From: Burkholderiales bacterium | Lineage (GTDB): Bacteria > Actinomycetota > Thermoleophilia > Gaiellales > Gaiellaceae | Direction of reading: 5' to 3' | DNA length: 7,527 bases | NCBI GenBank assembly: GCA_025935595.1 | Contig: JAICUZ010000120.1 | Span: 1-7,527, forward strand | In this document: positions 5,868 through 7,527 of the stretch, one piece after another | How positions within the stretch are numbered: position 1 is the first letter of the stretch | Layout: the number at the start of each line of letters is the position of its first letter | Made by a program: the position numbers and the translations under genes | Notes under the pieces: model-generated | Told to the model about the DNA's origin: nothing | The model's input: only the letters and a program-made list of their open reading frames with translations | Databases searched by the model: none

Positions 5868-6490
5868 CGAACGCCCGTGACACGCACGCCGGCGTGCGCC
5901 TTGTAGCGCCGATTCAGGTTGACGATCACCGCGGTCAGGCCCTCGAGCGCGCGGGCGCTCGCGAGCGGGCCCGCGTCGAGCGCGTATCCGCCGACGACGC
6001 GGCCGGCAAGCTCGAGCGCAATCGTCTTCGCCGTCTCGTCGTCACCGCAGACGAGCGCGTCCTCGTCGGGTGCATCCTCGAGGTTCGACGCGGCGACGGA
6101 GTGCAGGCCGGCGGTGACCGGTGCGTCCACGATCTGCTGCACACGCTCCGCGAGGCTCAGGACGTCGGGATCGGGAAGCATGCCGCGACCCTTCTCGAAG
6201 CTGATCGCACTCGCGACCGAGAGGAGCGGCGTCGTGCCGAGCGCCCCGGCGACCGCGCGAGCGGTGTCGAGGGCGGCATCCGCGTTGACGGCGAGCACCG
6301 CGAGATCGACGCCGCGCACCGCTTCTTCGTTCGCCGCTCCGGTCACGCGCGCGCCGAGCTCCGCAGCAGTCGTCGCCGCGCGCTCCTCGTCACGCGAGCC
6401 GATCACGATCTCGTCCTCTCCGACGATCGCGAGTCGAGCGGAAAGTGCACGGCCGAAGCTGCCGGTGCCGCCGAGGATCGCGACCTTCAC
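5864..6490 (-). CDS. npdG: NADPH:F420 oxidoreductase (F420-dependent NADP reductase)
   Basis: The protein has 208 residues and starts at GTG 6490. The frame stays open far upstream, but that part is a shadow of cofD; the start was chosen because the Rossmann fold begins at once ('KVAILGGTGSFGRALSARLA'), GGAG lies 7 bases upstream, and the GTG overlaps the cofD stop (GTGA). Residues 7-12 (GGTGSF) form the dinucleotide-binding loop and 'GSRDEERA' at 31-38 has the Ser-Arg pair expected to hold the NADP 2'-phosphate. 'AVNADAALD' at 67-75 and the C-terminal 'AGPLASARALEGLTAVIVNLNRR' (split over 173-195) match the Fno/NpdG family. Family role: hydride transfer between NADPH and F420; in actinobacteria it usually makes F420H2 for F420-dependent reductases. 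Its length fits the family (about 210-225). Its place between cofD and cofE ties cofactor reduction to synthesis. The alternative symbol fno is equally valid. Confidence 0.9.
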   Translation of the reverse strand: MKVAILGGTGSFGRALSARLAIVGEDEIVIGSRDEERAATTAAELGARVTGAANEEAVRGVDLAVLAVNADAALDTARAVAGALGTTPLLSVASAISFEKGRGMLPDPDVLSLAERVQQIVDAPVTAGLHSVAASNLEDAPDEDALVCGDDETAKTIALELAGRVVGGYALDAGPLASARALEGLTAVIVNLNRRYKAHAGVRVTGVR

Positions 6491-7413
6491 GCCGGCGCTC
6501 CGGCCGCATCCAGCGCGGCCGCGGCGAGCTGACGCGCCGCGTCGAGGTCGGTCATCAGCGTGTGCGTCACGACCGGCCGAATGCCGTGAGGCAGCTCGGC
6601 CGGCGCATCGGCGACGTCGAGCACGAGTGCATCGATGAGCCCGAGGTAACACGACGCGACATGCGCGGGCGTCGTTCCGCCGGCAAGCCGTTCGAGCATG
6701 CGATCGGCCGGGCCCTTCACGGCGCGCCCACCGACGAGCGGACTGACGGCGACGCACGGCACCGTGCGCGCCTCGAGCGCGGCGCGAATCTCGGCGACCG
6801 CGAGGATCGGCCCGATCGACACGTAGGGGGTGCTCGGCGCGATCAGGATCACGTCGGCGTCGCGGAGCGCTTCGAGCACACCGGGCGCGGGCGCAGCCTC
6901 GGGTGCGCCCGCGTAGTGCACCGCGTCCACCTCGTCGCGGTGGCCGCGCGCGACGAACCACGTCTGGAACGGGAACGTCCCGGCCGGCGTCTCGAGGAGC
7001 GTACGCAGCGGGTCGTCGGTCGCGGGCAGGAGCTGCGCCTCGAGACCGAAGGCCCGCGCGATCGTCCCGGTGGCCTCGCTCAGCGGCGCGCCGGCCCGCA
7101 GCAACTCGGTCCGGACAAGGTGGAGCCCGAGATCGCGGTCGCCGAGCCGGAACCAGTCCTCGCCTCCCAGCTCGGACACGGTCTCGAGCGCGTGCCAGCT
7201 CTCGTCTGCCCGTCCCCAGCCCTTCTCCTCGTCGGAGCGGCCCGTGAGGGTGTAGAGGACGCTGTCCAGATCGGGCGAGACATGGAGCCCCAGAAGCTCG
7301 ATGTCGTCCGCGACGTTGCCTACGATGGAAACGTTGCCTGGATCGACGACAGCGACAAGCCCGCGCAGGAACCGCGCGCCGCCCACGCCTCCCGAGAGGA
7401 CCGCAACGTTCAC
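6487..7413 (-). CDS. cofD: 2-phospho-L-lactate (or phosphoenolpyruvate) transferase of F420 synthesis, CofD/FbiA
   Basis: The protein has 308 residues and starts at GTG 7413, overlapping the cofC stop (GTGA, 7410-7413) without a clear ribosome binding site. CofD/FbiA transfers the activated phospho-C3 acid made by CofC from its GDP-linked form to Fo, giving F420-0 or dehydro-F420-0 and releasing GMP. All family motifs are present: 'LSGGVGGARF' at 6-15, 'GNVADD' at 32-37, 'WGRADESW' at 66-73, 'WFRLGDRDLG' at 87-96, 'FQTWFV' at 149-154, 'IAPSTPYVSIGPIL' at 191-204 and 'SPLVGGRAVKGPADRML' at 224-240. Length equals the usual 300-330. One small oddity is Thr195 in the PSxP turn, where Asn is usual as I recall. 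Whether the donor carries lactate, PEP or glycerate cannot be decided here. The C-terminus ends in an Ala-rich helix. Confidence 0.96.
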   Translation of the reverse strand: MNVAVLSGGVGGARFLRGLVAVVDPGNVSIVGNVADDIELLGLHVSPDLDSVLYTLTGRSDEEKGWGRADESWHALETVSELGGEDWFRLGDRDLGLHLVRTELLRAGAPLSEATGTIARAFGLEAQLLPATDDPLRTLLETPAGTFPFQTWFVARGHRDEVDAVHYAGAPEAAPAPGVLEALRDADVILIAPSTPYVSIGPILAVAEIRAALEARTVPCVAVSPLVGGRAVKGPADRMLERLAGGTTPAHVASCYLGLIDALVLDVADAPAELPHGIRPVVTHTLMTDLDAARQLAAAALDAAGAPA

Positions 7414-7527
7414 GCTGCGGATTGCAGGTCGAGGGCGTCGAGCGCCCGGCCGGTGTGCACGCCGAGCCGACCTTGCAGCCGGGTGAGATCGTCGAGCGTG
7501 TCCACGTCATCGATGAGATTGGGCGCG
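7410..7527 (-). CDS. cofC: Phosphoenolpyruvate/2-phospholactate guanylyltransferase CofC, C-terminal end (5' part outside window)
   Basis: Only the last 38 residues are inside the window, with the reading frame at base 7526 and TGA at 7412-7410. The visible end reads 'LIDDVDTLDDLTRLQGRLG' followed by 'HTGRALDAL'. The 'DVDTxxDL' element followed by a short helix is the usual C-terminal end of CofC-type nucleotidyltransferases. The other two frames of this stretch are less likely: one stops within a few codons, the other yields no known sequence. CofC activates a phospho-C3 acid (2-phospholactate, PEP or 3-phosphoglycerate depending on lineage) with GTP for CofD. The call rests on this motif and on the GTGA overlap with cofD; too little is visible to judge substrate type. 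Some lineages have CofC fused to other F420 domains, which cannot be excluded. Confidence 0.8.
   Translation of the reverse strand, partial: APNLIDDVDTLDDLTRLQGRLGVHTGRALDALDLQSAA

Noticed and set aside
5163..5906. 247-codon plus-strand open frame opposite cofE
   Set aside because: It is antisense to all the conserved cofE motifs and is explained by codon bias.
6491..7510. Long minus-strand frame joined upstream of npdG
   Set aside because: This part reads cofD in a wrong frame; the true npdG begins at GTG 6490 where the Rossmann motif starts.
1..7527. Mobile element, phage, CRISPR or RNA gene
   Set aside because: No transposase, integrase, spaced repeats, terminal inverted repeats, tRNA or rRNA sequence was seen; base composition is uniform apart from the short AT-rich leader at 5105-5131.

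Overview
The window is very GC-rich, densely packed bacterial chromosome. It suggests an actinobacterium, most likely from the deep-branching Thermoleophilia/Gaiellales/Solirubrobacter-like lineages. The reasons are third-position G/C bias, frequent GTG starts, a coenzyme F420 biosynthesis cluster with a single-domain CofE (mycobacteria carry a two-domain FbiB), an Rpf-type transglycosylase and a multi-GAF cyclic-di-GMP protein. This placement is inferred from style and gene content; no marker gene is present.

Layout, left to right. (1) Bases 1-1095, plus strand: two adjacent, paralogous GNAT-type acetyltransferase genes, the first cut by the window edge, joined by an ATGA stop/start overlap. 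(2) Bases 1092-4127, minus strand: a 1011-residue soluble signalling protein with the order GAF-GGDEF-GAF-GAF-GAF-HD-GYP. Its stop codon overlaps the stop of the second GNAT gene. (3) Bases 4186-4983, minus strand: a secreted 265-residue protein with a signal peptide, an Arg-rich helical middle and a C-terminal Rpf-like transglycosylase domain. It has a perfect AAGGAGG ribosome binding site and a 158-base leader/promoter region holding 11-bp-phased repeats and a stem-loop. (4) Bases 5142-7527, minus strand: the F420 operon cofC (C-terminal end only) - cofD - npdG - cofE. All three junctions are four-base GTGA overlaps.

How the genes work together: CofC activates the phospho-C3 acid with GTP, CofD transfers it to Fo, and CofE adds glutamates. 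NpdG/Fno exchanges hydride between NADPH and F420, so the operon encodes making the cofactor and probably charging it. The Fo synthase (FbiC or CofG/H) is not in the window. The Rpf-like gene and the cyclic-di-GMP gene lie 58 bases apart on one strand and could be co-transcribed, which would pair a cell-wall/resuscitation enzyme with second-messenger turnover. The GNAT pair is a separate unit of unknown substrate.

I see no phage, IS element, CRISPR array, tRNA or rRNA. The only non-coding stretches are 4128-4185 and 4984-5141. No clearly new system is evident. The most notable points are the hybrid GGDEF/HD-GYP enzyme, its possible link to the Rpf-like gene, and the tightly coupled cofactor operon.
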